Shown here: piece by piece, positions 48,170-60,160 of the stretch
How the letters are laid out: each line of letters starts with the position of its first letter
How positions within the stretch are numbered: position 1 is the stretch's first letter
Source of the DNA: Aselliscus stoliczkanus
Lineage: Eukaryota; Chordata; Mammalia; Chiroptera; Hipposideridae
DNA length: 64,000 nt
Assembly (NCBI GenBank): GCA_033961575.1
Contig: CM066727.1
Location: 2,504,001 to 2,568,000, forward strand
Reading direction: 5' to 3'
Made by a program: the position numbers and the translations under genes
The notes under the pieces: model-generated
Told to the model about the DNA's origin: nothing
The model's input: the letters and a program-made list of their open reading frames with translations, nothing else
Database searches by the model: none

Positions 48170-48545
48170 TCCCTGTGATAAAGTAAAGGTTTGTGTCGCC
48201 CCCACAAATTCATATGTTGAAACACTTCTCCCAAACTTGTGGCAGTAGGAGGTGGGGGCTTTGGGGAGTGACGGGGTTACATGAGGGCATGGGGGTGGGG
48301 CCCTCACGAATGGAGTCAGTGTCCTCCTGAGAGTCATCTAGAGCTGTCCCCTCTCCACTCTCTGCCCTCCGTCCTCTGAGCGTACAAGTAGACGTCTCTA
48401 GTCTGTGACCAGGGACACTGCTGCCACCTGGTCTCAGAGTTCTGGCCTCTAAGACAGTGAGAAACACATTTTCATGGTTCATAAGCCACCCAGTGCATGG
48501 CGTTGACGTTACAGCCACCTGAGCTGACTCAGACCTTCCCTCTTG
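48170..48545 (+). mobile_element. MaLR (MLT1/MST-like) LTR
   Basis: AATTCATATGTTGAAACACT, GGAGGTGGGGGCTTTGGGGA, GGGGCCCTCACGAATGGAGT and ATAAGCCACCCAGTGCATGG follow the typical MLT1/MST-type solo LTR. No internal viral sequence accompanies it. A CTCF-like motif (minus, 48421-48434) lies within it. Confidence 0.75.
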
Positions 48546-48889
48546 CCGTAGTCGCTTGCATCCATCTGCCAAGGGTGCCAGTGCTGGGGGGCTGTCGCCC
48601 TGGGAGTCAACTCCTGGACCACGCTCCTTGTGAGTTTGGCCATCCTGATGAGCTACAGAAAGGTGTTTCTCACTGTGTTAGTTCATCCCTGCAGTCGCTC
48701 ACCAGACTTCCGTGAACTGGTGGAGAAGCACAGTAGAGATTACATCTGTGTGGTTATGATAATGGCCATCCATTGTGTCTCCTCGCTGGAAGAGGGCAGT
48801 CGTGACAAGGAAGAAAGGCGCTTTCAGGATAGTGTGGCACGACTGTGACAGCGTGAGACTTTCGTCACTACACTGGGTTCCGGGCCTGA

Positions 48890-49065
48890 CGTCTTAAGAG
48901 TGAGCTTCGTCACCTGACCTCTCTGGGACTAGTTTCTCCTCCAGAAAATGGGGCAGCAATGGCACCTACGCCTTTGGACTCCGTGAGGATTAAATGAGAG
49001 GAGCCCTGTGATGCCCCCAGGACAGTCCCTGGCATGGGACTCTGGTAAATATCACTCGGCCTTCC
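48890..49065 (-). mobile_element. MIR fragment
   Basis: TTCTCCTCCAGAAAATGGGG, GTGAGGATTAAATGAGAGGA and GTCCCTGGCATGG match a minus-strand MIR. Confidence 0.7.
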
Positions 49066-49809
49066 CAACACCTACTTGACTGGAAATGTTTCCTAGAAAA
49101 GTGAAACTTAACCTCCTGTGGTGTGTGCTGTTTCTCCTTAGAAAAGATGTGCTGATTACAGCTGCGCCCCCTTCATTCCACTGAGCGGGGAAGAACTGAA
49201 TAGATCAGTTTTATGCTTTGATAATGGCCCCCAAATCCCTTAAGGGCAGCTGTATGGGGCTGACATGCATTCTAAGTAAATGGCTAAATTTCACTTGAAA
49301 AACGAGAACACTGAGTAAGAGAACAATTGCACACTGAGGCATAATAACTTGAGAAAACAGAGTTTCAATCTGCTTCGACGCATACATTAAAGGGACCAGA
49401 GTTACTCAACACCTAGTGTGTTCATGTGCAACCATGTGGACAGATTTTGGGTCATTTTGAACGAAACGGTTTAATGTTACTTGCATTGATAATTAGGTGT
49501 CTGGACTCTGTTTCCTGGAAAGTTCTAAAATACTCCACGCCCCCACTTTCCCTGAATTTAATAAGTCGCTTTTCTGAATGTCCTTAAGTTCAGAGCAATC
49601 AAGTGCATTTGGAGAAGTGACTTTACTGAGGCCTGTGAGGGAGGCATCCCAAGACCTCCTGTGGCACACAGGCCTCCCCTGTGTCTCCATGTTGAACAAT
49701 GGTATGGAAAATGACACCTAAGAAACTTACCTTTAGCACCTCTGGCTAAGTGCTTGGACCATGCCTGCTGCAGCCGCCCTTATTCCAGAGCTAATTAAGA
49801 GAAGAGCAC

Positions 49810-49965
49810 TGTTATTTTCAAGCTCCTATTGCATCCCAGGCCCCAGGCTAAGTTTTACAAGGCCTCAATTAAATGCACAACTGCCGCCCATGATGCTGTC
49901 ATGATGGGCGTTTCTGCCACTGCAATGTCTGAAGGTCAGAGAGGCTGAGTCCCACAGGGTAGCCA
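49810..49965 (+). mobile_element. MIR fragment, diverged
   Basis: AAGCTCCTATTGCATCCCAG, GCCTCAATTAAATGCACAAC and GAAGGTCAGAGAGGCTGAGT follow plus-strand MIR. Confidence 0.5.
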
Positions 49966-49969
49966 TGGA

Positions 49970-52590
49970 GCAAACACGACACAGTCTGTCCTCTGACCTG
50001 CCCTGGTCCCTAAATTGCTTCCCCTGGGTGGGAAGGAGCAGCCTGGGGACATCAGCTTCCTCTGGAGCAAATCAACGGCCAAGGTGATTCTGAGCTGCAA
50101 ATACTGTCTTTCTCCAGGTAGCAGATGTCCCCACGACTGAACAGTCAGACCTCGCACTTGGTTTAACATTAACATTTCTCTTTTAAAAGAAAAAAAAAAG
50201 GGGGGGGGGCATCAAAAGGGAGAGCGCTGGAACAAGAATATTCTCCTTTACTTTTCCTGTGCCTTAATCTCACCCATTTTGTCACCAATACTTTCTGTCC
50301 CTTCTAGTATTAAAGTGGGGGTGACACAAGGAAAGGTTAAGGAGTAGAACATTCCTTTTCAATGGGCACTGTCATTGGATAGTTTTGTCCACGCTGGGTC
50401 TGAGGTTTTGGGGTGCTTCAGCAAGCTCCATGAAAGTTGCCTTCCTATGATGTAGAGATCACATTTTTCTCAGCCTACCAATTCCTAGCTCCCACCCTGA
50501 CAGACTAGCCCTTGGGCCCCCTTCACCCCTTTAATTCTCTGGGGTTCATCTACATGACTCCAGGCAGACCATCTTACGAAAGTGACCTACAAGACTGCAG
50601 CTTTGCCCACACACACTCCAAAAAGCCCAGAGTAAAGCATTTCCAACAATGTAAAGCATTTCTCCTGGACTGCTGAAGTTGGGTCCCCACGCTCACGCAG
50701 CTGTGTATGCCTTTGGTCTCCCAGACGGAAGCAGGGAGCTGGGCACTGGTGTCCTCCGCACCCTCGGTATGGAAGCTCAGGCGAGGGTGTGAAACTGGAC
50801 CTTCTGCCTCGAGGCTTACAGACAAGGCTACTGCTAGCGTCTTTCCTTCAAGAAAACTCTCAACCATCTTGCGCCCTTGCTGGGAAGCGGCTCGTAGAAG
50901 GCTTGCGGTCAAATCTAGTGCTGTAAGATGGCCCCGTGGTCAGCCTCAGTCACTGTGAGGTCTGATACCTGTTGGAGCCCCAGAGCTGGCACCACTGAGC
51001 TGCACCAAGTTCTGCCATGACGGGGAGGGCAGGGCTGGGCGACGGGGCGTGCGCATTATAGGGAATATAAATATTAGGCATTAACACCAGGCATAGAGCC
51101 CCACTCCATGGATGACATGAAATTACACAAGTTGGCCAGAGGCTATAAAATGGTGATATGTGCATAAATATAAATGAAAAATATAGTGCCACCTTTCAAG
51201 CTATCTGTTCAAGGGAAAATGACTACACTGAGGATAAAAAAATGCACATGTGGATGAAAATATAACTAATTATATTTGGTAAAACAGCAAAAAAAAAAGT
51301 TCTATAAAGGAATTAATTACATTAGTTCCAATTTAAAGCCCATTCTAGGGAAATTCACACTATGATATGGCAGTCAGGCTGTGGGACAAACCTTTCCCTC
51401 CTGTTTCTGGAAATCTCCCAGTCGCCCTCAGAGTGGGCTGTAACTGCCGTCGTCTCAGGGAGCCTTCTGAGATGGGTGTGCCCACCTCCCGCCACCACCA
51501 TGCATGCCAATGCTATACCAGGTAATTTACACAGTTATAAGCACACTTATCTCACGTAAACATTAGATACATGTACACCAACCGCTCACTCAAAACAGAC
51601 CGAGCGCCTGCTCACTCACACGCCCCTCTTCCTGCAAATGCCCCACACTGAGCCTTCCAGCCCCAGAAGACAGGTCCTGGCCACTGTGACATCAGCAGAA
51701 GCCAGCTGTGACACTTGACTCATGTGTCCCATGCAGGCTCCTTCACACTTTGTCCCAGTCTGGCAGTAGCCATGGATACCCTGGCTGAAGACGGTGGCCA
51801 CGGGTGACAGGGCCCTGAGCTCTGAAATGCAGATGGAGTGGAGCAGACAGAAACATCCCTCTGTCATCCTCACCTATGTGGGACGCTGACAAGAGCAGGA
51901 TGGTCAGCTGTGTTTGGTTGGGACACTGAGGCTGGCTGCCACAGTGACCCACTGTGACAAAAAATCTCCTGTGAGACGGGAAGCCACACAGTTACGAGTG
52001 GTGTCCACTGTGGGCCCTCAGGCCCACTGAACGCCCAGCAGAGAGCGGACACTCATGCGGTCCTTGCTACGAAAGGACATGAGACATAAGTGAATCTCAC
52101 AACGCTGAGTCCACAGGAACCATCAGGAAAGCTGGATCTTGTCACAGCAAACCTGTCCTTTTGTTACCGGCCAACTGAGCAACACCAACCCCCAAACAGA
52201 AAAACTTCAAAGTTTTCTTTCCTATAGAAATGTTAAATATAAAAATGTTAAGTCTCCTCCCTAGTTCTTCAGTTACTTAGCTCTTGGGCTTTGATTGCTC
52301 TTCTAACCAGTTTGTGAATCTTGGACTGAAGATCCCCCTTGCTTCTTGATTGCTTTGTAAATCAGTTTCTGAATCCTAAAAACAGAAGTCTCCCACCCCT
52401 GCTTCAGATAACTATTTGAAAGCCTGAGACTTCCTAACACCCCCCAGGCCAGGAAGCTAAATGTCAAACCCATTCTGGGTCCAGACAACTGATCCCACCT
52501 GAGTGATGGACTGAATACCCACAAGTTTCATAAGAACTAACAGATTTATACTTTTGTCCTCAGTCAGGGGCCGTGGGGATACAGGGACAC
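49970..52590. other. No gene seen; unique sequence
   Basis: Contains an A9-G10 run at about 50190-50208. Frames of up to 112 codons show no domain. 52140-52590 may be the 5' part of the LTR-like sequence that follows. Confidence 0.4.
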
Positions 52591-52599
52591 CCCAGCGAG

Positions 52600-53370
52600 C
52601 CTGCCAGTCACAACCAAAGAAGCCAGCACGGTCTTCCAGGCGGAGCTCGAGACCCCTTCCTCTCATCTGAGACCAGCTAGGGTGGGAGTCCGTGAACCCC
52701 AATAGGCAGGGACAGCTCCACGCCCCTGCCCAGCGGGAAGCAGGTACAGAAGAGACCTCCTGTCCCTCAGCTTCCCAGAGATTTTATGGGGATCACGTCT
52801 CTCAAGGGGAAACTAGGCAGGGAGTTAGAGGCAGGCATCGGGACTCTGCATTCCTGCACGTCCCACAGTGTGACCACCTGGGGACATCCCCTCTCCACCC
52901 ACAACTCCCCTTTGTATTGTAATTACCGCCCCCAGCGGGAACCAAATGGGGACAAAGTACCAGCTCGAGCAGACCAGGCACTCGCACCTGCGCAGGACCT
53001 CTTGTCAGTCACAGGTGCCAATCAGGTGGTCCCAGGCCCAGAGGGGAACAGCCCATTCTAGAGAAAAAGGGCTAAAACCCCAAGTCCTGGGAAGCCAGGG
53101 CTGCTGTTTCTTCTGCGTCTTCCCTGCTCCTTCTGACCGCTTCTTCCCTTTGAGCCTCGCCTTTGCGTGTGGCCCACTCCACACTCTTTGGAATGTAACT
53201 TCTAGTAATGGGCCCTTGAGCCATGCTCTAGTACTCAGGTCTACTTTTACTTCTAAATGTACTCTCTCTTCTAATAAACTACTTATTTTACTGCTTTCCT
53301 CTGGTATCTCGTCCAATGCTTTGCTGGAGTTGCCAAGGGCCTGGACTTTACGCCGAGAAGGGCCCACTCT
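52600..53370 (+). mobile_element. Probable endogenous-retrovirus LTR remnant
   Basis: Has LTR-like order: a GC-rich U3 with a CCAATCAGG box (about 53017), then GTGGCCCACTCCACACTCTT, a polyadenylation-type AATAAACTAC (about 53273), and a U5-like end TTGCCAAGGGCCTGGAC. No viral gene is seen beside it. The 223-codon frame (52946-53617) crosses the LTR and beyond and has no recognisable domain. Confidence 0.45.
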
Positions 53371-53607
53371 CCGACAACACTTTCATCCAACCTCTGGGAT
53401 CAGGAATGTTTATGTGCCTGGCATCCACTCAGGGCAATGGCTATGGTCCCATCAGCACAAGGCACCCAAGACCAAGAAACTGGGGGGGGGGGTGCAACTG
53501 CCCCCAGGGCCACACACCTCTGCTCTCAGCCTGAAGGGCATCTGTGCACCCAGCAAGGACAGGCCAGGAAAGGTGGCGTCCAGTGAACCTCAAAAGAAGC
53601 AGGCAAA

Positions 53608-53720
53608 GTGTGTGTGAGTGTGAGTGTGTGTTTGTGTGCATGTGTGTGTGAGTGTGTACGCACACATATCTGTGTTCATTTGTGTGCCTGCAAAAATGCA
53701 CATGTGTATGCCTGTGGGTG
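53608..53720. repeat. Degenerate GT-rich repeat
   Basis: Imperfect (GT)n with GAGT and GCAT interruptions. Confidence 0.85.
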
Positions 53721-54617
53721 ATACTTGTGAGAAGAAAAGCATAACTTTGCCCTCAGGGACTCAGATGTCAGAAATCAGATAGGCATGTCTGGATGACTAC
53801 ACAACAATGCTCTACGACATGTGACTGAGGGAGGCAGGTCTGAAGATGTGCAAAGTGGCCCCATTAGGAAGGTCTCTAACTTGAGTTTCAAGCTGGGACG
53901 CTGTACCAGGAGCAAAAAAATCAGTCAATCCATCAATCAATCAAGTAGATTTCTGAGGATTCCAGGAAGCATCCTTATGGCACTTAAGAGAGAAGAACAC
54001 AAGATGTTTCTCTAGTTACAGTGAAATGGAAACAAAAGATTAAGGAAGGCCGCTCATGACTCCTCCGCCTCCCACATGTGAGTCAGCTTGCCAAGAGCAG
54101 GTGGAAAACACATGTGGGAACATTTTTTTGGCAGAATTAGATTCACAATTACAACCCAAGTATAAGTAGCTACTTCAATTACAAAATAAAAACCATATGA
54201 TGTAGGCAGTGCTTGTTAACCTCATCTACATATCTACAGTTTCATTTAGGTTCCTGCTCTGTAAGTTCAGTTTTTCTTGTAGCAGAAAATTGTAGTTCGT
54301 AATTAAAAAAAGAAGATTGGAAACCCGGCTGTGCCCTGCGACTCACGGGTCTGTCCCCTGTAAATCCAGAAGCTCACCGCTCCCACGGAGCTGCTATTAA
54401 TTCTTTCCTGTCTAAAGCTGATGGGGAAAAAGTTTTCTTGTGTCTGCAACATCACTGAATGTATATGCCATCATGTCAAAATAAGAGCTCGTTTGTACCC
54501 TGGTCTAAAACACAATCAGAATAACTGCATTTCATGGTGCATAATTGAAATACAATTCTGAATGTTGCTAATACAAGAATCTATGTCTCCTTCAATTAAT
54601 ATGGTTTGGAGATGGTC
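53721..54617. other. No gene seen; unique sequence
   Basis: No named repeat and no coding signal. Confidence 0.45.
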
Positions 54618-54628
54618 TAAATTCTCTC

Positions 54629-54812
54629 TTTTTTTTTTCTTTTTTTTTTTTTTTTACCAGCTGAGCCATCCTGCCACCTGTTGGCAGCTCAGCAGCAGCT
54701 CAGCTTGGGAGCAGCATCACTGGCCCATGTGGGAATTGAACCAGCGGCCCTGTTGCTCAGACTTCACACTTCTTAAACTAACTCTTAACCAACTGAGCCA
54801 CTCGGCCAGCCC
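54629..54812 (-). mobile_element. SINE (family A, longer form)
   Basis: The minus-strand element keeps a full head with B box (GGTTCAATTCCC) and the CACATGGGCCAGTGA linker, as in family B, then the GAGCTGCTGCTGAGCTGCC segment of family A. Duplication TAAATTCTCT flanks it (about 54618-54627 and 54813-54822). It links the two SINE branches. Confidence 0.9.
54671..54684 (-). promoter_or_regulatory. CTCF-like 14-mer within family A SINE
   Basis: CCAACAGGTGGCAG on the minus strand, identical to the motifs at 12609-12622 and 55503-55516. Confidence 0.4.
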
Positions 54813-55394
54813 TAAATTCTCTTTAGTGCTGCTCTAAAGTACATTATTAGGATTCTGATCAAAATATAAACTTTTAATACTCAGATACATATGTTTAGGT
54901 TCAGTGGTGAAGAAATTGATAATTAGAGGGATATTGGGTTAAAATTTTAAAAAGTAAAAACTGACAATGAGCATGACACTTCCCCTTAATTTGGTATAAT
55001 AATAAATGCAAAAGCAGTATATAAATGTATTCTTATAACCTCGTAAAAGAAATTGCCACGATAAAAATAAAACTTCTAAATCATGGTAGACCTTGGATTA
55101 CCAGAGCTAAGAGATATATGTGTTTCCTTTTATCCACTAATTTCCACAGGTTTTATTTTGACTATTCTTTTTTTTTTTACAAAGTGCAATATATCTTTTT
55201 TTAAATTTACAAAATAGTTCCAATACCAATACCTAATTAAAGATGCTTAATAGATAATTAAAACTAAAATGCAATAGTTTATATTTCTAGTCATTTTTCA
55301 TATGACATGTTTTTTTGTGTGTGTGAAATATTAACCTCAGTATGGAAAACATTTCTATTTAAAAGTCAATGAAAATTAAAAATTGATTAGGGGT

Positions 55395-55549
55395 GGGGCC
55401 GGCCGAGTGGCTCAGTTGGTTAAGAGCTCGCTCAAGAGTGTGAGCTGAGCTCTGAGCAACAGCAGTTCGATGCCCAGCCCGAGCTGAGCTGCTGCTGAGC
55501 TGCCAACAGGTGGCAGGATGGCTCAGCTAAAAAAAAACAACAAAAAATT
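55395..55549 (+). mobile_element. SINE (family A, standard form)
   Basis: GGGGCCGGCCGAGTGGCTCA, with a perfect-looking A box (TGGCTCAGTTGG) and a B-box-like GTTCGATGCC, then the GAGCTGCTGCTGAGCTGCC segment and GGATGGCTCAGCT with an A-rich tail. ATTAGGGGT and ATTAGAGGT may be the target-site duplication. Confidence 0.92.
55503..55516 (+). promoter_or_regulatory. CTCF-like 14-mer within family A SINE
   Basis: CCAACAGGTGGCAG, 13 of 14 positions of the CTCF core CCASYAGRKGGCRS. Confidence 0.4.
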
Positions 55550-56470
55550 AGAGGTAAAATTCATAAACCCACCCTCATCAATCATACTGTGACATAAAAG
55601 TTAAAGGCTATTAGATTCACTATTTTTAAGTAATATATCAAAAGTCATATTTGCTTTTTATATACCATATAAGGCATATGTCCTTTGCAAAATAATTTTG
55701 AAATTATTCAAAATTTTGAGATTATTTCAAATATATTTGAATTATTTGAAAATAAAAGTTTTATTTCAACTTAGTTTTGCCTTTCTGGCAGACAATTATT
55801 TCATATCAAACAGCAACAGAAAATTCTGCCATTTGTGCAAAAGCGGGACAGGACAGCAAGCCCGGCTCCGGAGACAACTGCTTCCACCCGACAGTGTGGC
55901 ACCCACCACTTGTCATGGGGTCCTTGTCTGGAGACTTGACCGGATACTGAAAACACCAGAAGGCTGCACAAAAGGGAGCGTGTCGTGCCCACCCCAGGAC
56001 AGCGGCAGGACAAACAAGGTCGCCGCCTTCTATGCACAGCCTCAGTCATCCCACGTGCCTCCCCCTGCTTCTCAGAGATTCTTCCGTTTAGCAGGATTTG
56101 CAGCAATCCCTGTGGCATGAGGATTCATTTTCACAGATGAAGCTTATTGGAACAAAGGTTTTAGTATATTTTTCTACATTCCAGTCTTAGTTCAAGTTGA
56201 ATTTGAAACACTATATTCAATAGTTCCGATAATGGCATCTTACTCTGTACAGACAGAAAGCTGGCCTACATGAAGCTCAATGCTGAGATCAGGTCATGCG
56301 GACCTTTGCAACGATCCTGTATAATCCCTACAAAAGTGACGACATTGTTGAGGCATACGGAAATAATACCAAAGCAAGATGTTGGTAAGAAAGAATTCTC
56401 TATGAGTCAGGGGCCTAAAGAAAGCAAGTGTTTACTGAGAGAATGTGTTTACTGAGAGGGATATTTTCTA
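55550..56470. other. No gene seen; unique sequence
   Basis: AT-rich, with a GC-richer island at about 55840-56060. The 140-codon plus frame (55698-56120) and 105-codon minus frame overlap and show no domain. Confidence 0.45.
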
Positions 56471-56474
56471 ACTT

Positions 56475-57045
56475 AAGACTTAAATTATTTTAGGGTAGGT
56501 TTCAGTTCAGACCAAACTTCAGATGAAGTACCAAGATTCCCCATATACCCTTTTCCCCACAGGCACAGCCTCCCCCTCCCTGCCCCCAGAGGGGACATGT
56601 GTGACAATGTGAACCTGCCCTGACACGTCATCACCCAGAGTCCACAGTTCACGTGGGGTCACTCTTGGCATTGCTCCTTCTGTGGGTTTGGGCAAATGTG
56701 TAATGACCTGTCCCCACCATCACAGTGTCACACACAGGGGTCTCACTGCCCTAAACATGCCCTGTGCTCCCCTGTTCACCCCTCCCCGAATCCTTGGCAG
56801 CCTCTGATCTGTCACTGTCCCTATAGTTGTGCCTTTCCCAGAATGTCATAGAGTTGGGATCATACAGCATGCAGCCTTCTCAGATGGGCTTCTGTCACTC
56901 GGTTGTATACATTTAAGTTCCCTCCATGTCCTTCATGACTTGATGTCTCCCTTCTTAGCCCAATACTATTCCCTTCTCTAGATGGACCACAGTCTGTTTA
57001 CCATTCACCTGCTGAAGGATATCTGGTTGTGGAGTTTTTAAAAGA
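56475..57045 (-). mobile_element. Old L1 3' fragment, ~570 bp
   Basis: GATTCCCCATATACCC, TTTGGGCAAATGTGTAATGA, AGAATGTCATAGAGTTGGGA, and CCATTCACCTGCTGAAGGAT match the reverse complement of the old L1 ORF2 end and 3' UTR. Confidence 0.75.
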
Positions 57046-58519
57046 TAATTAATGTATAAATTCTGCAAATGTCTGGGCGGGTTTGAGAGAAACCAACAAG
57101 GACCTGGGAAACACTCCAGGCCCAGAAGCAGTGGACACTCTAATTCCTTTAGGGCCACATGGGCAATGCGGGGAGACTGTCTGCCCCCCAAGAGGTCTGC
57201 TCGGCAAGCTCTGTGCCGTGCGGCTGAACTTGACCATGGACCCAGCAGGGAAGGGGCTGGCACGATGGCTACCCCGGCTTGGATTTCCTCCGGGTGTCCC
57301 CCATGCACTGATTCATCCCGGCAGCTGGAAAGCAAGGGCACTCACTGACGCTATCGTTCAAGGTCATGCTCCAAGGGCACCGTGACGCTCTGAAGGAGAC
57401 GGAGCTGGGGCGCGGAGGAAAGCTAGCCAGCTCAATGACAGCACGCTCAGCTGACGTCACTCAGAGGGAAACTGCCAATTTATTATTAATAAACCAACGC
57501 TAAATATACTGAGCAATTGCTAAGCTCCTACATTATTAACCGAAGCTACAGCCAAAATGCTTTTAAAATGAATTAATTATACAGATATGTAGAAATTATT
57601 ATTTGTATGTCCAAGTATTTTTTTTTCCTGTTAGAATTAAAATGAATGCAATCGACAAAAAGAATGGATTTGGTATTATCCAAATTAGAGACAATCAAAG
57701 AGATAAAGAGTTTGTCAAGAAGTAAACAATGCTATGATATTACATTTTGTTTGTAAGGTACATTTTTTTATATGTCACCAATACATAAATTATCACACAA
57801 TCGCTTATCACTCAGAATTTTGTTCTGTGTTTTGAAAGAGGTCTTTTATGTCTGTTCACATTTAGAATTTTCATTATATATTAGTTTGGGGGGTGTATAC
57901 AACACAGAAAATATAAGCAAACTAAATGTGCATTCCTAAGCCATCTTTCCATTCGGTATCCTAAGCTTTTCTACCACTTCTTGACTCAGTATTCAGCGCG
58001 ATATGAAAGCTTTGGAGATGTGACATTTGATAAGGGGATGTTCTATTCGTGTCTCCTGGGCCGGCTCCCACAGCACTGACACGCTGCAGGTGTTAATATC
58101 GCTTTTTGAACTTAACAAATAACGTGTATGGAGAGTTCTTTGACAACGATCAGAATTCATATCCTTCCTCTGATGACTGTGACATGGTTTACTGGCTGCA
58201 CTATCAAGAGGCTGCAGTTGCGTGGTCCTGGTACCAGGAATAATAGCCCGGCAATGATATCAACCTTCTCACTGTCACCCAGCCAACTGCAACCAGAAAA
58301 TGCCACCAGTAGTCAGGGCCCTGCTGTCCAGAGATGTTAAAATGTGAGAGAAAGTGGACCTCTTAGATTGATGAAGTACCGTGTTACAGAGTAAGCGTGT
58401 ACAAGCACAAGTCTTGGTGCTTCCTAGCCTCGTGATTGATAATAATCTCATTGCTACTTTTCAAAATGAACTCAACCCAACAAGAATGGTTCCTGAGGGC
58501 AGAAAGTTATGTTTCTTCA

Positions 58520-58710
58520 GGTGGGGATAAGAGTTCTGAGTGTTTACTAAGCACTTCAGGTGACAGGCAATGACCTGGACCCTTGTCTCAGAGATTCTCT
58601 TAGCTACTCTTATTTCCTGCATTCTGCTGATGACAAAACAAAAATAATTTGCCCGTGGTCACTCAGGGAAAAAATTAAAATCAGAAACCAAGCCTGATGG
58701 ATTTTTCAGA
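58520..58710 (+). mobile_element. MIR fragment
   Basis: GAGTGTTTACTAAGCACTTC, CTGCTGATGACAAAACAAAA and TTGCCCGTGGTCACTCAGGG follow plus-strand MIR. Confidence 0.65.
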
Positions 58711-60044
58711 ATGAAACTAACGGAACTTATATTTATATGTCTTGCTTTATTAAAAATTTAAATTATTTAAATGAGACCCTCTGTTTTAAAACTATTTTCA
58801 TATAGAGTAAGAAGAGGATATTTTTCTTACTCTGATCACATCACTTTCTAAATACATTTATTTATATTTATCAGTAAAAAGCACTGGTAAAATAAAAATG
58901 TGAAAAAAATATACTTAGCTTCCAACAGAAACTTGGTCACTTCAAATAGTTCTGGAAGACATGTTTACGCTCCTTTCTTTTGCCTTTTGTTTGTTGCCAA
59001 ATGTCTGCAGAGTGAAAACCTACAGAGAACCCCTCTTCTCTCTGACAGAGTGCCAGGGGGATTTCTCAAATCTGCTTTCACCAGTTCAGCTCACGTGAGA
59101 GAAAGCCAAGCTCTCTCTTGTATCTGGTTTCTCTCTGGGGCGAAAATCCAAAGGGGACGCTCGCATTCCGACTTCCTCACGGTCAGTCCAACCAGCAGAA
59201 CACCCCCAGTGCATCCTCCTCTGCCTGCCACGCGACTCACCCCACTTCAGAAACAAACTGTGCCTCACACACTGGGTACCACATTTTCCTGAAATCATAA
59301 TAAGGAAATATGTTTATTACCAACATCAAAAAAAAAAACAAAAAACAAAATAAAGCAAAAAACCTTAAATGCTGTGCTTTGTTGTTTTTCTCTCTGCAAA
59401 CAGAGAAGTATTAACGAAACCTCACAGTGAAAGCCGTGGAAAGGAGGCTGCAGTGGGCCAGTCCTCAGGGTCACTCCTTCTTCTTTTCCATCCCCCTGGG
59501 AACTCAGTTCCTCACCCATCCCCAGCCAGGTCCCATTCAGATCCCTGACCAGTGATTTGAGATGGTTTACGCCCCTGGGTGCAGAGGTGGCCATGGCAGG
59601 AAGACGTCTGCCGTCCACGTGGTTACAGATTATACATACAGCAGGGACATCTCCAGCTGCAAACTCACATGTGTTTTCTTAAACAGCACATACTTTCTTC
59701 CAAAACATAATAATGATCAAAACTGAAGGGCTGTCACCCGAGCATGAAATAGCATGGCATTCACATTCATGGCCCAAGGTGAGATATTTAAATATTTTTA
59801 AATAATTAATTTCTGTTCCAAAAGAGATTTGTTTTTGCTGCTAAGCATTATTCGCTATTCATTATACAGAGGCTGAATGTATTACTATGTTATATATGAA
59901 AGGCAGCTGAATTGAATTTCTTTTAGTATGTTTCATTTATTAAGCAAATATGCATCCATTAGCTAATATGTACACAACCCCAGGCCAGGTGCTGTGAGCA
60001 CAAGGACAGAAAAGGTCGGTGCAAAATAAGTACAAAATATCACT

Positions 60045-60160
60045 AACATGTATTTATTCAGAAATATTTATGGAAGGCCTACCATGTACCAGCTTTGTTC
60101 TAGACTCGCAGATTAAAAAAAAAATGCTGCTGTGATGGAACTCACAGCTAGTGCATGAAA
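60045..60160 (+). mobile_element. Ancient L2/MIR-type fragment
   Basis: GAAATATTTATGGAAGGCCT, ACCATGTACCAGCTTTGTTC and ATGGAACTCACAGCTAGTGC resemble the common 'feeding' module of old mammalian LINE2/MIR repeats. Confidence 0.4.

Noticed and set aside
50188..50209. A9-G10 run
   Set aside because: Simple homopolymer junction with no surrounding structure; possibly a sequencing-sensitive site but not informative.
52946..53617. 223-codon plus frame
   Set aside because: It crosses the LTR-like sequence, including its polyadenylation-like region, and has no retroviral or host domain.
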